64,000 bases of DNA from Acinetobacter albensis (GTDB lineage: Bacteria > Pseudomonadota > Gammaproteobacteria > Pseudomonadales > Moraxellaceae): NCBI RefSeq assembly GCF_900095025.1, contig NZ_FMBK01000011.1, positions 62,001-126,000 of the forward strand, in the 5' to 3' direction. This document shows positions 17,416 through 26,751 of this stretch, one piece after another; the first letter of the stretch is position 1; every line of letters begins with the position of its first letter. A program made the position numbers and the translations under genes. The notes under the pieces were generated by a model. That model saw only the letters and a program-made list of their open reading frames with translations. It was not told where the DNA came from and did not search any database.

Positions 17416-19305
17416 TTGAAGAGTGTAAGTTATTCTTTTATTCAAAATAAAAATATGGTCTGGTCTGCGAGCGTGTGTATTCTGGCGGTATTATTCACAC
17501 TCTTTATTTTAAATATCATCTTAGGCCTCTTGGTTTTTTATATTGATCAGACACAGTCTATTTTTTGGCATGTATTAAGTCCGTATTGTATTTTGCTGAT
17601 ATTAAGTGTCATGTTGACTTCCATCCTTTATGAATTTTACGTGTTCAGGTCAGGTGGACATTCATTAGCAAAACAATTGGGCGCACGCCAGTTAAGTCTA
17701 ATAGAAAGTATTCCTGAAGAAAGTATTGTCTTAAAAATTACTGAACAATTGGCCAATACTTTTCGAATTGAAACCCCGACTGTTTATGTTCTGCCAGATG
17801 AAGTGGGCGTTAATGCATTAACAGCAGGATTTTACCCGCGTGATATTGTAGTTATTCTGACGTGGGGAGCGTTGCAAAACTTAGATGAAATGGAATTATA
17901 TGGATTATTAAGCCATGAATTCAATAAAATTTTATCAGGTCAAACTGCTGAAAATACGCGCTTAAAAATTCTCTACAGTAGCTTAAGTACATTTAGTCAA
18001 TGGGGCGGTAAAATTGCTAAGCTCGGGTTTACCAAACACGGGCAAGTACAAAGACATAAATTTGCTACATCGTTTGTAGCGATGGGTGGCGTGATTTGGC
18101 TGATTGGCAGTCTTGGAATTTTAATTACTCGTTTCATTAAATACATTACGCTGGGCGGTCGAACTTACAAAAATGATCAGAAGACCAAACGCTTGATACA
18201 AAATGATGCCAACATACAGACTTTACTCAGAATTTATGTGCATCACTCTGGTTCACAAATTCATAGTGAATACGCAGAGTCTATTTCACATATGTGCTTT
18301 GCCAATTCGTTGAGTCCACAAAATTGGATGAATATTCATCCGAGTATAGAGCAGCGAATTTATGAATTAAACCCGAGTTTAGTCCAAGATTTACAACTTG
18401 AAAATTTAAGAAAAATTCAAAATCAGCCACTATTTAGCTTATTTAGATCACTGGATGAGATGAATGGAGAGCTTAATTCTCCTTGGAATTCTCCACAACC
18501 ATTACCTTTGTTGCGTCTATCACCAATCAGTTTTGCTATAAATGATGCGATAAAACCTTTAAAACCAGAAATTCGAAATAAAATTCCACGTCCAGAATTA
18601 ATTAAAAGAGCTTTACAAACTTCAACCGGGTCTAGGGAAGTAATGGTGGCGATTTTGATGATTCGCCAATACCGTGAATTTATTCCTGCTGAAGCAGAAG
18701 TGAGCCGAGCAATTGTGGATTCATTGCTAAATTTGGATGGCCGTATTCATATTGCAATATTTCATGATGCTTATAAAAATATTGGTTCAATGCCAGCAAG
18801 CATAGCACGCCAATTTGTAATGAAATTGGCACGCATTATTCAAGAAGATGGAGAAATTGGACTTCTAGATGCTTTGTTAATTGAATGTGTGAAATTTGAA
18901 TTAAATTTACTCCCTTTACATGCACCAACTGCTTTAGAAGAAGTGAAACCACAAATTGTGCGCTTGATTGATGCTTTACTGCATGTCCAGCAAATTAATA
19001 GTTTGCAACAGATTGATGTCCGTGAAAAAATTCTAAAACGAGTTCTAACGTCTAAAGAAATAGAAATGTATACCGAGATTTCAGATGAACCCATTGATTT
19101 GTCTGAAATTTTAAATGATATTGCAGGTCTATTGCTTCGAGATCGCTTAAGTATTTTAAGTGTGGCAGAAATATGTTTATGGAATGATCGGATTATTACT
19201 CAAGATGAACTGGACGTACTAGAGTTGCTCTATTGGCGTTTAGGTTTTCAGACGGAAGACATCATTGATGAAATGCAAAAGAAAAATAGTTTAATCATTG
19301 TATAG
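17416..19305 (+). CDS. M48-like membrane protein with a degenerate zinc motif
   Basis: A 629-residue protein with two N-terminal transmembrane spans (about 18-43 and 52-73), an M48-like peptidase region (TPTVYVLPDEVGVNALTAGF, then LLSHEFNKILSG), a third span near residue 225, and a long helical C-terminal half of unknown function. In active M48 enzymes the metal site is HExxH; here it reads H167-E-F-N-K171, so the second zinc histidine is replaced by lysine and proteolysis is unlikely. The start is a TTG with AAAGGG eight bases upstream. A chaperone, scaffold or regulatory role is only an inference. The second M48 gene nearby (bepA) is intact. Confidence 0.75.
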   Translation: MKSVSYSFIQNKNMVWSASVCILAVLFTLFILNIILGLLVFYIDQTQSIFWHVLSPYCILLILSVMLTSILYEFYVFRSGGHSLAKQLGARQLSLIESIPEESIVLKITEQLANTFRIETPTVYVLPDEVGVNALTAGFYPRDIVVILTWGALQNLDEMELYGLLSHEFNKILSGQTAENTRLKILYSSLSTFSQWGGKIAKLGFTKHGQVQRHKFATSFVAMGGVIWLIGSLGILITRFIKYITLGGRTYKNDQKTKRLIQNDANIQTLLRIYVHHSGSQIHSEYAESISHMCFANSLSPQNWMNIHPSIEQRIYELNPSLVQDLQLENLRKIQNQPLFSLFRSLDEMNGELNSPWNSPQPLPLLRLSPISFAINDAIKPLKPEIRNKIPRPELIKRALQTSTGSREVMVAILMIRQYREFIPAEAEVSRAIVDSLLNLDGRIHIAIFHDAYKNIGSMPASIARQFVMKLARIIQEDGEIGLLDALLIECVKFELNLLPLHAPTALEEVKPQIVRLIDALLHVQQINSLQQIDVREKILKRVLTSKEIEMYTEISDEPIDLSEILNDIAGLLLRDRLSILSVAEICLWNDRIITQDELDVLELLYWRLGFQTEDIIDEMQKKNSLIIV

Positions 19306-19419
19306 ATCCAAAGATAAAAGACAGAGTTGGATGATGATTAAACTAATTCTTTAGAAAAGGTCAGCAAATTATTGGTATTCTCGTTAGAATATGAAATATT
19401 CAATTAATGATGAAAAAAG

Positions 19420-20106
19420 ATGATAGGGCATCAGCGTGACATATTGGCTACCTTGGGAATTGATATTTGGATTCCTAAAGATGTAGTGTGTCAAAGTGTG
19501 TCCACTCATTCTATTTGGAGAGATCAGGCTGCTTTAGAGGAATATCCAACCGAAATTGTGATTGAGCACAAGCATTCAGCAGTGCCGATTATTTCTCAAA
19601 TCGACTCTATTCAGGTAGAAGATTTTCATTCACTTAAGTCAGAACAAGGTGTTATTGCACCATCGGTGATTAAAGAAACTCAATCTGAGCCTTTGGCTGC
19701 TGTATTATTGGATGATATTCCAGTCGTTCAGATTGCACCCTTTCAGTTTCAGGCTTTGGGGTTGCCAAATTGTGTCATTGTGGCGGATGTAACCGAAATT
19801 AGCTCCGGACAACAGCAACTTTGGCATAATATTCAACAAGCATTTCAGTCTGAATATTACGAATTACAATGGCCATTTCCTTTTATAAATTTTCAAGATG
19901 GACGCGGTGCTGAAAGTTATATCAAAGGTTTTATAGATACCATTGCGGTAGAGAAAGCGATTATTTGTTTGGGATCTCATGCTTATATGAAGGAGATAGC
20001 AATCATTGAACTTTCAAGCCTAGAAGAAATGTTAGAACATCCCTTATTGAAAAAAAATCTTTGGCAAAAAATTGATGAACTTAAAAAAGATATGAGTGGA
20101 ACATGA
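19420..20106 (+). CDS. Hypothetical protein, possible DNA polymerase III psi (HolD)-like
   Basis: 228 residues. The first ~20 (HQRDILATLGIDIWIPK) resemble the N-terminal clamp-loader-binding segment of HolD (a QLGI.QW pattern after an RD). The end (EHPLLKKNLWQKIDELK) resembles the final helix of HolD (ARAALWQQI). Between them are a variable linker and an alpha/beta core with CVIVADV and AIICLGSHA. It is longer than E. coli HolD (137 aa), and rimI, the usual holD neighbour, is absent. The stop overlaps the start of ghrB by four bases. The assignment rests on my recall of family patterns and needs a profile search. Confidence 0.45.
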   Translation: MIGHQRDILATLGIDIWIPKDVVCQSVSTHSIWRDQAALEEYPTEIVIEHKHSAVPIISQIDSIQVEDFHSLKSEQGVIAPSVIKETQSEPLAAVLLDDIPVVQIAPFQFQALGLPNCVIVADVTEISSGQQQLWHNIQQAFQSEYYELQWPFPFINFQDGRGAESYIKGFIDTIAVEKAIICLGSHAYMKEIAIIELSSLEEMLEHPLLKKNLWQKIDELKKDMSGT

Positions 20107-21068
20107 AAAAAGTTATTGTTTTTAGTCAACTAGATCAAGATATATTGCAACGTTTGCAGGCTCAATATGAAGTTGTCATGATTAATCCTAAACAGGGTGA
20201 CGTGAATGAGCAAATACGTGAACAGGTTAAAAATGCCGATGCAATGATTGGCGCAGGACGGTTATTGAATCAAAGTAATTTGGCACCTGCGGAGCAGCTT
20301 AAAATTATTTCAAGTGTGAGTGTCGGTTATGATAATTATGACCTTGCCTTTTTAAATCAGAAAAAAATCTGGTTATCAAATACGCCTCATGTGTTGACGG
20401 AAACTACCGCTGACTTGGCTTTCACCTTATTAATGAGTGCTGCACGTAAGGTGCCCCACTTAGATCAATGGACAAAACAGGGACAGTGGAAACGCACGGC
20501 CAGTGAGGCTCAATTTGGACAAGATATTTTTGGAAAAACTCTAGGAATTATTGGTTTAGGCCATATTGGCGCAGCAGTTGCACGTCGAGGTTTTTATGGT
20601 TTTAACATGAATATTCTTTATCATAATCGAACGGAAAAATTAGCCGCGGCCCAACCCTTGAATGCACAATATTGTGGTTTAGATGAGTTATTACAACAAT
20701 CTGATTTTGTGGTGGTGGCAGTTGATTTAAATGCACAATCTCAAGCCTTAATTGGGCAGCGTGAATTCGAGCAAATGCAGACACATGCTGTTTTTGTGAA
20801 TATAGCCCGAGGTTCAGTCGTGGATGAGCAAGCCCTAATTGAGGCATTAAAATCAAAGCAAATCTTTGCTGCTGGCTTGGATGTCTACGCGAAAGAGCCG
20901 TTGCAGAATTCAGAATTGTTCGATTTAAACAACGTGGTGACTTTGCCACATATCGGCTCGGCAACCGCAGAAACACGTAAAAAAATGGCTGAATTGGCTT
21001 ATGTTAATTTGGTTGACGCATTAGAAGGACGTACACCAGCTTATTTGGTTAACCCGTTTAATTCTTAA
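20103..21068 (+). CDS. ghrB: 2-hydroxyacid dehydrogenase, GhrB-like
   Basis: Reduces glyoxylate and hydroxypyruvate with NAD(P)H; a D-isomer-specific 2-hydroxyacid dehydrogenase. The 321-residue protein aligns along its length with E. coli GhrB: SVSVGYDNYDL, TPHVLTETTADLAFTLL, the dinucleotide loop GLGHIGAAVARR followed by FYGFNMNILYHNR, the catalytic Arg in NIARGSVVDE, Glu in DVYAKEPL, and His in LPHIGSAT. It overlaps the upstream HolD-like gene, suggesting co-transcription. Confidence 0.9.
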   Translation: MKKVIVFSQLDQDILQRLQAQYEVVMINPKQGDVNEQIREQVKNADAMIGAGRLLNQSNLAPAEQLKIISSVSVGYDNYDLAFLNQKKIWLSNTPHVLTETTADLAFTLLMSAARKVPHLDQWTKQGQWKRTASEAQFGQDIFGKTLGIIGLGHIGAAVARRGFYGFNMNILYHNRTEKLAAAQPLNAQYCGLDELLQQSDFVVVAVDLNAQSQALIGQREFEQMQTHAVFVNIARGSVVDEQALIEALKSKQIFAAGLDVYAKEPLQNSELFDLNNVVTLPHIGSATAETRKKMAELAYVNLVDALEGRTPAYLVNPFNS

Positions 21069-21152
21069 AATTTAATAACACTTCATTGCAAATTCCTTCA
21101 ATTTTCAATGTTATAGTCTTATAAATTAAACAATTAATTTGAGCATATAGCA

Positions 21153-22589
21153 TTGAAACGTTTATTTTGGGCGAGTAGTATCAGTTTGATTTTATTCATG
21201 AATCAGGCACACAGCGCTAATTTAAACACCCCCCAATTTAATGTTCCTGAAATTGGGAGTGGGGTAGGACTGATTGATCAACAAAAAGAAAAAATGATTG
21301 GTGAAAAAGTCTTTCGTGAAGTTCAAAAGCAAATGCCTGTATTACAAAACCCATGGTTAGAAGATCAGTTATTTAATGTTTTTTCACATATCTTAAGTCA
21401 AACTCAGCTTGGGCAACCGATTGGTTTGGTGATCATCAATGATGCACAAATTAATGCTTTTGCTGTGCCAGGTGGTTTATTTGCGATTAATACAGGTTTA
21501 GTGAATTCTGCACGGAATATGGATGAATTGGCGGGGGTGATGGCACATGAGGTCGCGCATGTGTCACAACGTCATTACAGTCGGTCAAATGAAGCTTTCA
21601 AAGGCCAAGGATTACTGACTTTAGCAGGATTATTGGTAGGTGCTTTGGTTGCTTCCCAAGCAGATAGTGATGTTGGTACAGCTGTCATGCTGGGTTCACA
21701 GGCTGCATTAATCGATAAACAGCTTAATTATAGTCGCAATCAAGAGCGTGAAGCCGACCGAATAGGCATGCAGTATATGTATGCAGCAGGATATAACCCA
21801 CAAAGTATGGCGGACTTTTTTGAGGTCATGCACCGCGCAACAAGTCGAATCAGCTTTTTACCGGATTTTTGGTTTACGCATCCTTTGACCACAGAGCGGA
21901 TGAGCGAAGCTCGATTACGAGCAAATCAGCTGCCTAAAGTAAAATCGAACTTATATGATGAGAATTTTGAAATACTCAAATGGTACAGTATGGTCATTTC
22001 TCATCAAGCGACTGAACAACAATTAAAAATTTTAGCTGAACGAGGAAGTTTTGCTGGGCAATTGGCTTTATCGAGTTTTTATCTTCAACAAGGGGATTAT
22101 GTTTTAGCTCAGCAAATTTTAGATCAAGCGAAGGCGAAACAACGTTTGAATAATTTGATGCTTTTAATTCAAACTGATATTTATTTAGGACAAAATAAAA
22201 CTGAAGAGGCTTATACCGCAATTCAGTCTGCTGTCAGAATTATGCCAGAAAATCGTGCGTTGTCTTTGAAGCTCGCAGAAGTTTTTATACGTCAAAATAA
22301 GGCAGCCCAAGCAAATGCATTGATCCAGCGTTTTAACCAGAAAAATCCGCGTGATATTTATGCATGGCGCTTAATGCAGCAAGTCGCCAATCTTGATCGG
22401 CAGTCCTCTTTTCGAGCCGTGAATGTATTGCGTTATCGTGCAGAAGTTGAATATTGGTCGGGTTGGGAGGAAAATGCGATTAAATCTTTGTTACATGCAC
22501 AACGTTTAACTAAAAATAATGAATTACTTTCTGCAAAAATAAAAATACGTCTCAATGAAATGCAGCAGGAACGTCAGTTAAAAATTTAA
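21153..22589 (+). CDS. bepA: BepA-like periplasmic M48 metalloprotease with TPR domain
   Basis: A periplasmic zinc protease and chaperone that helps LptD and other outer-membrane proteins assemble. The 478-residue protein has a signal peptide (KRLFWASSISLILFMNQAHS), the intact metal motif HEVAHVSQRH at about residue 131, and the third ligand in NQEREADRIGMQYM. TPR-like helices fill the C-terminal half (QQGDYVLAQQILDQAKA and similar). The start is TTG with GAGC eight bases upstream. A single-gene unit. Confidence 0.9.
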   Translation: MKRLFWASSISLILFMNQAHSANLNTPQFNVPEIGSGVGLIDQQKEKMIGEKVFREVQKQMPVLQNPWLEDQLFNVFSHILSQTQLGQPIGLVIINDAQINAFAVPGGLFAINTGLVNSARNMDELAGVMAHEVAHVSQRHYSRSNEAFKGQGLLTLAGLLVGALVASQADSDVGTAVMLGSQAALIDKQLNYSRNQEREADRIGMQYMYAAGYNPQSMADFFEVMHRATSRISFLPDFWFTHPLTTERMSEARLRANQLPKVKSNLYDENFEILKWYSMVISHQATEQQLKILAERGSFAGQLALSSFYLQQGDYVLAQQILDQAKAKQRLNNLMLLIQTDIYLGQNKTEEAYTAIQSAVRIMPENRALSLKLAEVFIRQNKAAQANALIQRFNQKNPRDIYAWRLMQQVANLDRQSSFRAVNVLRYRAEVEYWSGWEENAIKSLLHAQRLTKNNELLSAKIKIRLNEMQQERQLKI

Positions 22590-22625
22590 TTTATACATTA
22601 AAAATCATAAGAAAAGGAATGATCT

Positions 22626-23012
22626 ATGATAGAAGGGCAATGTTTATGTGGAATAGTTAAGTATCAGTACCACGGAGAAATTGAGAAAACGATCATTTGC
22701 TATTGTAAAGATTGTCAAATGGCTCAAGGCTCTTTGTTTGGCTGGAATAGTGCACTACAAAAATCTAAATTCGAAATTCTAAATGGGATTAAATTTTTAA
22801 AGGAATATTTTCATAGCTCAAACAAAGCTCGAGTTTTTTGTCAAGAATGTGGTAGTCCTATTTACTCTTATCGCATAGATTTACCAAACGTTATCCGTCT
22901 GCGTTTAGGGACGGTTACACATGGAAAGTTACCTAGTCCCGATGAACAGGCATATGTTGAGTATAAGCCTGATTTTTTATTGATAAGACCAGTAAATCTA
23001 TCCACAGAATGA
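22626..23012 (+). CDS. GFA (CENP-V/GFA) family zinc protein
   Basis: A 128-residue protein with the zinc-binding cysteine pattern of the glutathione-dependent formaldehyde-activating enzyme family: C.CG near residue 6, C..C..C (CYCKDC) near residue 30, and FCQECGSP near residue 80. Most members have no proven formaldehyde activity, so the function is unknown. AAAGGA precedes the ATG. Confidence 0.85.
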   Translation: MIEGQCLCGIVKYQYHGEIEKTIICYCKDCQMAQGSLFGWNSALQKSKFEILNGIKFLKEYFHSSNKARVFCQECGSPIYSYRIDLPNVIRLRLGTVTHGKLPSPDEQAYVEYKPDFLLIRPVNLSTE

Positions 23013-23087
23013 AGATACTTATGCTAATCTTCATTTGAGATTTGAGTGTTTACCATTAGATATCTTGATTAATTGTATGAAAAAATT

Positions 23088-23450
23088 ATGAAAAAAATAG
23101 TATTAAGCCTATTTATTTTGAGTGTTGCTGCATCCATGGAAACTTGGGCAAGTGTCGAGCAATATGTTGCCTCTGTAGAAAAAATTTCGAGTACTTATAA
23201 ACAAGATACGAGAACTTTTTTTAATCGTTTAGATGCACATCAAACGCGTTTTACGCCTGATCAGCAATTTCAATTTTGCGGAATTGTGAATCGTTATATC
23301 GAGCAACTTTATCAAGCTGCTGATCAAAATCGGACGTCACTGGATCAAAAATATAGACAAATGACCAAACAGGATGTGATTCATCAGGTCATGTCATCCA
23401 AAGAAATGCTCATTTTGAAAAAGTATGATATTCAATGTGATGTAAAATAA
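23088..23450 (+). CDS. Secreted or periplasmic protein of unknown function
   Basis: A 120-residue protein with an N-terminal signal peptide (MKKIVLSLFILSVAASMETWA, cleavage probably after WA). The mature part is helical and charged, with two cysteines (FQFCGIVNRY and IQCDVK) that could pair in the periplasm. I chose the ATG that starts the signal peptide rather than one five codons upstream. No family recognised. It converges with yqeY. Confidence 0.6.
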   Translation: MKKIVLSLFILSVAASMETWASVEQYVASVEKISSTYKQDTRTFFNRLDAHQTRFTPDQQFQFCGIVNRYIEQLYQAADQNRTSLDQKYRQMTKQDVIHQVMSSKEMLILKKYDIQCDVK

Positions 23451-23522
23451 GGCAGGGTTACAGATGAACTGTCTTAGAAAAAGGCAGTTCAACAATAAAG
23501 AAAAGATTATTAGATGTTGGGT

Positions 23523-23969
23523 TTATGCAAGTTTGGCTTTAATTTTTGCTGAAACTTGTGCAGGATCGGCGCGCCCGGCTATGAGCGGACGCAGAGAATT
23601 CATCACCTTACCCATATCTTTCATGCTAGTAGCTTCTTGCGCAGTAATTGCCTGTGCAATGATAGAATCAAGCTCTTCCTCAGTCATAGCTTCTGGTAGA
23701 AATTGAGATAAAATCTCAAGTTCAGCTTGTTCCTTACTAGCTAAATCATCACGGCCAGCGCCTTCAAAGGCTTTGACCGATTCTTTACGTTGCTTAATTT
23801 GCTTTTCAATGACCGCAAGAACCTGAGTATCATCAAGCTCAATGCGTTCATCGATTTCGATTTGCTTAATTGCTGCCTGTAGACCACGAATTACCGTTAA
23901 CTTCGACATTTCTTTAGCACGCATAGTTGCTTTCAAAACTTCAGTTATTTGGTTCTTTAAAGTAGTCAT
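23523..23969 (-). CDS. yqeY: GatB/YqeY domain-containing protein
   Basis: A 148-residue helical protein of the YqeY family, related to the tail of the GatB amidotransferase subunit. Family marks include MRAKEMSKLTVIRGLQAAIKQIEID, the KQRKESVKAFEGAGRDDLA segment, LSQFLPEAMTEEEL and the C-terminal GRADPAQVSAKIKAKL. A role in tRNA-dependent processes is only suspected. It follows rpsU by 34 bp on the same strand, as in many gammaproteobacteria. Confidence 0.9.
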   Translation of the reverse strand: MTTLKNQITEVLKATMRAKEMSKLTVIRGLQAAIKQIEIDERIELDDTQVLAVIEKQIKQRKESVKAFEGAGRDDLASKEQAELEILSQFLPEAMTEEELDSIIAQAITAQEATSMKDMGKVMNSLRPLIAGRADPAQVSAKIKAKLA

Positions 23970-24003
23970 TTATTTAGTCCAGACAGTCAATCACAAATTA
24001 ATC

Positions 24004-24219
24004 TTAGTAAAGGCGAGTAGTACGTACTGATTCACGCGCCAATTTCTTTTGGTAGCGTTTAACAGCAGCAGCTTTTTTACGTTTACGTTCTTGAGTTGGT
24101 TTCTCATAGAATTCACGTTTACGAACATCAGCTAAAACACCCGCTTTTTCGCAAGAGCGTTTAAAACGACGGATAGCGACGTCTACTGGCTCGCCTTCTT
24201 TCAATTTAACTTGTGGCAT
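24004..24219 (-). CDS. rpsU: 30S ribosomal protein S21
   Basis: A 71-residue basic ribosomal protein near the mRNA 3' platform. The sequence [26 protein letters not shown] followed by [22 protein letters not shown] is diagnostic. GAGGA seven bases upstream supports the ATG. It is divergent from tsaD with a ~145-bp promoter region between, and is followed by yqeY. Confidence 0.97.
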
Positions 24220-24297
24220 GAAGAATCCTCATAAGTTATGGATAAGATCTAAGGCACGATTGCCCGAGATCACAAGTGAAGGACAGTATTTTACTCA

Positions 24298-24325
24298 TTT
24301 ACATCTCATACCACAAGCCTATAAT
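24298..24325 (+). promoter_or_regulatory. Sigma-70 promoter of tsaD
   Basis: TTTACA (24298-24303), 16-bp spacer, TATAAT (24320-24325), about 40 bp before the tsaD ATG. Five of six -35 bases match the consensus and the -10 is perfect. Confidence 0.7.
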
Positions 24326-24364
24326 AGCTTTGGTAATATTTAGATACGGGTAAAAGGCAATTTA

Positions 24365-25381
24365 ATGATCGTTCTTGGCTTAGAAACTTCATGTGATGAA
24401 ACAGGTTTAGCACTTTATGACAGTGAAGTTGGTTTAAGAGGTCAGGTGTTATATAGCCAAATTAAACTGCATGCTGAGTATGGTGGTGTCGTCCCCGAAT
24501 TGGCCTCGCGTGACCATGTGCGTAAGTTAATTCCTCTAATGAATCAATTGCTTGAAGAAAGTCAGGTCAAAAAATCTGAGATTGATGCGATTGCTTATAC
24601 GCGTGGTCCTGGTCTCATGGGTGCACTCATGACTGGGGCATTATTTGGTCGCACATTGGCTTTTTCTTTGAATAAGCCGGCGATTGGGGTGCATCATATG
24701 GAAGGTCATATGTTGGCGCCATTATTATCTGAAACACCTCCAGAATTTCCATTTGTCGCCTTGTTGGTTTCAGGTGGCCATACACAATTGATGGCAGCAC
24801 ATGGAATCGGTCAGTACGAATTATTGGGTGAGTCAATTGATGATGCCGCGGGTGAAGCTTTTGATAAAGTGGCGAAAATGATGGGCTTGGCTTATCCTGG
24901 TGGACCAAATATTGCCAAGCTTGCGCTACAAGGTGATGCAAAAGCTTTTGATTTTCCACGACCTATGTTACATCAAGGTCTAGACTTTTCATTCAGTGGT
25001 TTAAAAACTGCGGTGTCTATTCAACTGAAAAAAGTGGCAGGACAAAAGCGCGAAGCTGATATTGCGGCTTCTTTTCAAGAAGCCTTGGTGGATACGTTAG
25101 TCAAAAAGTCAATTAAAGCCTTGAAACAGTCCGGTTTAAAACGCTTAGTGATTGCAGGAGGAGTAAGTGCAAATCACCGTCTACGCGAACGATTAGAAGC
25201 CGATTTAGTCAAAATTCAAGCGCAAGTGTATTATGCTGAACCCGCTTTATGTACCGATAATGGCGCAATGATTGCTTTTGCAGGCTATCAGCGTTTGAAA
25301 GCTGGGCAATGTGATGGACTATCGGTAACCACTACGCCACGTTGGCCGATGACAGAGCTCACCAACCCTTTAGCGGAATAA
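24365..25381 (+). CDS. tsaD: tRNA N6-threonylcarbamoyladenosine biosynthesis protein TsaD
   Basis: Transfers the threonylcarbamoyl group to A37 of ANN-decoding tRNAs with TsaB and TsaE. The 338-residue ASKHA-fold protein shows [15 protein letters not shown] at the start, the metal-binding [46 protein letters not shown] and [14 protein letters not shown] eight bases upstream supports the start. Divergent from rpsU, a conserved arrangement. Confidence 0.96.
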   Translation: MIVLGLETSCDETGLALYDSEVGLRGQVLYSQIKLHAEYGGVVPELASRDHVRKLIPLMNQLLEESQVKKSEIDAIAYTRGPGLMGALMTGALFGRTLAFSLNKPAIGVHHMEGHMLAPLLSETPPEFPFVALLVSGGHTQLMAAHGIGQYELLGESIDDAAGEAFDKVAKMMGLAYPGGPNIAKLALQGDAKAFDFPRPMLHQGLDFSFSGLKTAVSIQLKKVAGQKREADIAASFQEALVDTLVKKSIKALKQSGLKRLVIAGGVSANHRLRERLEADLVKIQAQVYYAEPALCTDNGAMIAFAGYQRLKAGQCDGLSVTTTPRWPMTELTNPLAE

Positions 25382-25727
25382 TGAGATAAAAATTTGGCAA
25401 AGGAAGAGGGGTAGAAGCCTCTTTTCTATTTCACCCACAATACAATATAAATATAATGAAAAAATTGAACCGCATGATGGTATTAAAAAAATATGCTTTA
25501 CAACACCAGATCAATTGATGGATCAAAATCAGAAAAGAGCATCTTGAACAACTGAATATTAAAATTATTTAAAAAGATACGGCTTGATCAAATAAAAATT
25601 ACGAATTTCTAGCACTTGAATTTTATTTGTTTGAAGCCAACACTATTAAAGTTATGTAACTCAAACATGAAATGAATTGTTCAATCCATGGATGACAAAA
25701 ATTAAAAAAATAAATAAGAGTAAGGAA
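25382..25727. other. Intergenic spacer with a weak terminator
   Basis: About 345 bp of AT-rich DNA with no supported gene. A modest hairpin near its start (AAGAGG / CCTCTT followed by TT, around 25404-25425) may end the tsaD transcript. The promoter of the hydrolase gene is presumably in the second half. Confidence 0.4.
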
Positions 25728-26657
25728 ATGAAGAAATCTATCCATAAAACCATGTCTTATATTCCTCTTAGGGATGGGGAGAAGATGAATGTCATCTGTA
25801 TTGGTCAGGGAGAACCAGTGGTGTTGGTACATGGTTTTGGTTCATGTGCTGCACATTGGTTAGCTAATATTCTACCCTTTATTCATCAATATCGTTTTTA
25901 TCTTCCCGATTTACGTGGTTTTGCAGGTTCACACGCCAGTAAAATTCCACAGGGCAGTGTGTTTGAAACCTATGCACATGACCTAGAAGATTTATTTAAT
26001 CATTTTCAATTAGAAAATATTAGTTTAGGGGGGATTTCTACGGGTGCTTACACTTGTTTAACCTATAATCAAATTTATGGTTTTGATCGAATTAAAAAGT
26101 ATTTAAATATTGAACATGGGCCTGACAGTAAAAATTCTTTGGGTAAATCGGATGGATTATTTGGTGCTCAACAAGAAAGAATATTCACTGGTTTTAAACA
26201 TTTAAGAACCATAACTGCACCTTATACAGAATCTACACCTTATTGGGAGTTACCTGCCCATATCAGGCTTGAACTTAGAAATACTTTTATGGCGCTCATT
26301 CGCAGAGCTTTAAACCGTTCATTTTCCCGACGTGTCGTGGAATTTTCTGCCCAGTATGGGGAGCCGTTACTCACACAATATATGTTTGCCGTAGAAAACT
26401 GGCATACATATTTAGATATTATGGATTCTTTTGTTGAAGGTGGCGATCGACGTCCATCTTTGTCTAAAATTCAAGTCCCGACGACTTTGATGATTGGTCA
26501 ACATTCCCGTTATTTTGAACCTGAAACACAACTCGAAATGGCAAAGTACATTCCAAATTCAAAAGTAGTGATGTTTGAAAAGTCGGGGCATATCTTGCCT
26601 GTCGATCAACCGGTGAAATTTCAGCGCGAGTTTGCGCAATTTCTTTTGACGAAATAA
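25728..26657 (+). CDS. Alpha/beta hydrolase
   Basis: A 309-residue alpha/beta hydrolase-fold protein. Features in order: the oxyanion strand VVLVHGFGSCAAHW, PDLRGFAGSHAS, the nucleophile elbow GISTGAY (Ser near residue 110), a cap region, an acidic residue after MIGQHSRYFEPE, and the catalytic His in KSGHILPVDQP. The substrate is unknown. I chose the ATG of MKKSIHKT because AAGAG lies seven bases upstream; an upstream in-frame ATG would add 17 residues. Convergent with the DUF815 ATPase. Confidence 0.82.
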   Translation: MKKSIHKTMSYIPLRDGEKMNVICIGQGEPVVLVHGFGSCAAHWLANILPFIHQYRFYLPDLRGFAGSHASKIPQGSVFETYAHDLEDLFNHFQLENISLGGISTGAYTCLTYNQIYGFDRIKKYLNIEHGPDSKNSLGKSDGLFGAQQERIFTGFKHLRTITAPYTESTPYWELPAHIRLELRNTFMALIRRALNRSFSRRVVEFSAQYGEPLLTQYMFAVENWHTYLDIMDSFVEGGDRRPSLSKIQVPTTLMIGQHSRYFEPETQLEMAKYIPNSKVVMFEKSGHILPVDQPVKFQREFAQFLLTK

Positions 26658-26751
26658 ATAGGATTGTATTTTTAGAACTATTTTTGAGGAAATGACATAA
26701 AACTCAATAAATGAGCGATCAAGATATTTTGACGGCTCAAGCATTCAGTTT

